A program made the translations under genes and the position numbers. The notes under the pieces are model-generated. The model saw only the letters and a list, made by a program, of their open reading frames with translations, did no database searches and was not told the DNA's origin. 64,000 bases of DNA from Microscilla marina ATCC 23134 (GTDB lineage: Bacteria > Bacteroidota > Bacteroidia > Cytophagales > Microscillaceae): contig NZ_AAWS01000022.1 in the NCBI RefSeq assembly GCF_000169175.1, positions 62,001-126,000 on the forward strand, written 5' to 3'. This document shows positions 61,542-64,000 of this stretch, piece by piece. Each line of letters opens with the position of its first letter. Position 1 is the first letter of the stretch.

Positions 61542-64000
61542 CTAATTATCAAACCAGGTACGGCGGCGACTAAGCTTTAAATCCTGAAGAATGGCTGCCT
61601 TTACCTTGAGGTCAAACGTAAATGACTGAAACTGACCAAAAGGAATCCAACCAAAACTCATCTCCCAACAATGCAAGTCTTTGTATACATTGAGCGAGGT
61701 ATAAGATAAAGTTTTGGCGTCAAAATCATACCCCGAAGTAGCACTTATTTTCCAGGTTTTCGACAAGCTTACATCCCCGTTAAAGTTGAGGTTTCGGGTA
61801 ACAACACTTTTCTGAAAACCTTGTTTGGAATAGCTCATATTAAAACTCATATTAAGCCGCCAGGGAATCTCAAAGTCTACATAAGCATTAGGGTCATTCA
61901 TTATTTGCCTTTGGGTAAGCTCTGAGTTTTCTCTGGCATCATTGAGCTGATTCATCTTTTTTTGCCGCTTTCGCCTAAACGACTCTGGAGTAAAGTTAGC
62001 CGACAGTGCAATGCTTGCCTGGTTTATTTGTCCCCTTATCTGAGGGTTGGTAATGCTCAAGTCTCGTGACCAGGCGTATACATCACGTTGGCGTTGAATA
62101 ATGTTGCCTCCTTCATTGCTTACCAGTTCCCAGGTGTAGGGGTCGTAAGTAGCCGTAGAATTAAGATCTATAAAACCCAGCAAACGGGTACGTGCCGTAA
62201 TAGACACCCTGGTGAGGTTAAACGAGTCTGCCAGAAAATTGTACCCACTGGCAAACGAAAGGTTTTCTAACAATTTTATTTTTTTAGTACCCTCAGCATT
62301 GGTGGTGTCTTTATCGTCTTTTACCTTCATCTCTACCGTGTTTGACAATGAGAAGCCCATTACGGCACTTTTGCCCCCTGCGGGTGCCCCTTGTACAAAG
62401 CCAGCGCCATTATAACGCGAAACGAGTGTACCCTCAGGATTTGAAGTAGTTCTTACATTTTGGAAATAGTCATAGCGTGCTTCGGAGAAATCGGGGCGGT
62501 AAGAAAAGCTCACCGATGGGTTCATGATGTGGCGAATGCCCACTACCTTTTTGCTCAGAAAACGAATATTTTGGTAAGTACCATAAATCCGCGTGTTGAG
62601 CGATATACTGGCATTGTACGACGAAGCACGTGAAAACCCATTCAATGTGTCAACCACTACCGCGTCGGGGTTAGAGTCGTCGTAGTTTAGTTTCTTGGGG
62701 TACCACCATTCTTCGTAAGAAAAAGTAGGGTTTAAACTTATGTATTTGAACAGTTTCATAGTAGTAGACACCGGAATGGTATGCTTGATGCCCATACTAC
62801 CCCGGCGGCTAATGATAGCCCAGTTAGCAAAATTAAAATCTACCTTTGCCGTATCGAGTCCATTGGGTGAGGTAAACGCCCCTGGTGACGGCGCCTGGTT
62901 GGTAAGGCGGTTGGTAGCCGATGCGGTATAAGAAAAACTCAGGTTTTGGATGGGGTTTTTAGCGGCTTTTCCTTTTTTCTTAAAGGGATAAACCCGGTTC
63001 ATCTGCAGGTTTATTTCGGGCAAACTCATATTCATAATTTCAGTTTGCACATTTTGATCGTGCCTGAGGTTAACTCCCAGGTTAAAAGGAATTTCGCCTA
63101 CATTAAAAGTATTGCTGTACGAAATACTAGAGTTAAAAGTATTGGACAGGCGATTTTCTGTCTGAAACGTGTTATTGGCGTTGTACCTGGAAGACCCAGC
63201 CCTTACCGATGCCGAAAAACGTGCCGACCCTCTGGGCACTGGCGAGTGGTTCCAGGTGACCCAAAAATCTTCTGAGACTGCCCTGTTCAAGTCACCCGTA
63301 ATGTTTTTGTTAAATGCCAACGATGCCGAACCGTTGAATCTGTACCGCTTTTTGTATTCTGTGTTCATTGTGGCTCCCCAACTACCATTGGTATAAAAGT
63401 CGGTGAGAAAAGTAATGCCTATATAAGGGTTTACTGCCCAGTAATATCCCCCTTGCCGCAAAAAGAAACCCCGTTCTCTTTCTTCGCCATAAGTGGGTAT
63501 AATAATGCCTGAAGTATTGCGGGAGGTAAACGGAAATATACCAAACAAAAAGCCCAGTGGGGTAGGGGAGTCTTTGATATAAAGGTTGAAAGGTCCCGTT
63601 ACGATTTGCTTTTCTGGTACCAGCTTTAGTTTATAAGATTGGATATGAAAATGAGGGTTGGCAAGGTTGCAGGTAGTATATTTACCATTGAGCCCAAAAG
63701 TTTCGTTTTTTTCGTTTTTCTTGGCCTTTTCCAGAATAATGTAGCCTTCTCCTTGTTTGGTTACTACCCGGTTGATAATTCCCTTGCGGGTTTTGTAGTT
63801 GTATACCATAGAGTCAGCTTCATAGGAGCCTGCATCATCTTTAAACACCGGGCGCCCAATGACCTTGCCGGTTGAATCATCTTTGATAGCTTTTGCCGTG
63901 ATAAGATTGGTTTTCATGTTAATCTCTATAAATGCGGCTGTAAGCTTGGTAGCGCCATAGTCTACTTTGGCCTCTCCATAGAGGTACATTATTTTGCCGG
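61542..64000 (-). CDS. lptD: LPS-assembly outer-membrane protein LptD (5' end beyond window)
   Basis: At least 818 codons are open to the right edge (GKIMYLYGEAKVDYG), so the start lies outside. The first ~135 residues visible are OstA/LptA-like beta-jellyroll repeats (YGATKLTAAFIEIN, YGEAKVDYG, YEADSMVYNYKTRKG), the periplasmic part that receives lipopolysaccharide from LptA. The rest is a large outer-membrane beta-barrel with many aromatic-ended strands (NSSISYSNTFNVG, LNFNGDVSLSKTWK). It inserts LPS into the outer leaflet with LptE. In Bacteroidota the sequence is divergent, so the symbol rests on architecture. Gene is essential in LPS-bearing bacteria. Confidence 0.8.
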   Translation of the reverse strand, partial: GKIMYLYGEAKVDYGATKLTAAFIEINMKTNLITAKAIKDDSTGKVIGRPVFKDDAGSYEADSMVYNYKTRKGIINRVVTKQGEGYIILEKAKKNEKNETFGLNGKYTTCNLANPHFHIQSYKLKLVPEKQIVTGPFNLYIKDSPTPLGFLFGIFPFTSRNTSGIIIPTYGEERERGFFLRQGGYYWAVNPYIGITFLTDFYTNGSWGATMNTEYKKRYRFNGSASLAFNKNITGDLNRAVSEDFWVTWNHSPVPRGSARFSASVRAGSSRYNANNTFQTENRLSNTFNSSISYSNTFNVGEIPFNLGVNLRHDQNVQTEIMNMSLPEINLQMNRVYPFKKKGKAAKNPIQNLSFSYTASATNRLTNQAPSPGAFTSPNGLDTAKVDFNFANWAIISRRGSMGIKHTIPVSTTMKLFKYISLNPTFSYEEWWYPKKLNYDDSNPDAVVVDTLNGFSRASSYNASISLNTRIYGTYQNIRFLSKKVVGIRHIMNPSVSFSYRPDFSEARYDYFQNVRTTSNPEGTLVSRYNGAGFVQGAPAGGKSAVMGFSLSNTVEMKVKDDKDTTNAEGTKKIKLLENLSFASGYNFLADSFNLTRVSITARTRLLGFIDLNSTATYDPYTWELVSNEGGNIIQRQRDVYAWSRDLSITNPQIRGQINQASIALSANFTPESFRRKRQKKMNQLNDARENSELTQRQIMNDPNAYVDFEIPWRLNMSFNMSYSKQGFQKSVVTRNLNFNGDVSLSKTWKISATSGYDFDAKTLSYTSLNVYKDLHCWEMSFGWIPFGQFQSFTFDLKVKAAILQDLKLSRRRTWFDN

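Noticed and set aside
1-64000. tRNA or rRNA genes
   Set aside because: No cloverleaf with a T-loop GTTCRA-type signature or rRNA-like conserved stretch was seen; a tRNAscan run would be decisive.

Overview
The window is about 64 kb of low-GC bacterial DNA that is almost certainly from a Bacteroidota of the Cytophagia type (a Microscilla-like marine gliding bacterium is my best guess; that name is inference). The support is three proteins ending in type IX secretion (T9SS) sorting domains (starts at 23564 and 55524 on +, and 43116-45890 on -), an LptD-like outer-membrane protein, SpoIIE-type phosphatase receptors with 7TM sensors, short intergenic repeats, and many paralogous leucine-rich-repeat (LRR) proteins. 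I saw no tRNA, rRNA or CRISPR array.

1-9.8 kb is an accessory island. It holds two Hint-domain toxin cassettes that share about 358 bp at roughly 90% identity. The first is cut by the window edge; the second has no start codon and carries a pertussis-toxin-like ADP-ribosyltransferase. Each is followed by immunity-type small genes (1353; 3618 and 4096). Behind them lie an IS1-like transposase remnant, an unknown protein whose apparent 5' end is antisense to that remnant, two tandem LRR genes (one split by an in-frame TAG and carrying an internal duplication), a TPR membrane protein that looks like a dead M50 protease, a 28-codon gene fragment and an IS66 remnant. The immunity-like proteins, the LRR proteins and the fragment share one short N-terminal motif, which ties the island together.

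9.8-20.5 kb: a BlaI/BlaR1-type repressor-protease pair preceded by three identical-format palindromes (TACGA-N6-TCGTA), a secreted peptide, a J-domain protein, a serine beta-lactamase-like hydrolase, a 127-bp MITE, a 7TM/PP2C phosphatase and two membrane proteins of unknown role.

20.7-32.3 kb: an M14 zinc carboxypeptidase and three consecutive penicillin-acylase-type Ntn hydrolases with different cell-surface destinations.

32.5-43 kb: OmpA-like protein, lipoprotein, M16 peptidase, O-methyltransferase, LysM protein with a degenerate transglycosylase domain, a 0.95-kb gene-free repeat-rich stretch, TrmN6-like methyltransferase, alkyltransferase-like protein, VOC protein and a PepSY-like lipoprotein.

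43-64 kb: a large T9SS BNR-repeat protein, an AAA+ ATPase, a P2-type cation ATPase, a GluR0-like glutamate-receptor channel, a SiaC-like protein, a T9SS protein with cohesin- and dockerin-like parts, an AhpC/AhpD peroxide-defence pair, the second MITE copy (opposite orientation), a GNAT acetyltransferase and the 3' part of lptD running off the right edge. Intergenic terminators are frequent and mostly isolate genes as single transcription units; the clear operon is blaI-blaR1, and the acylases are separated by terminators.
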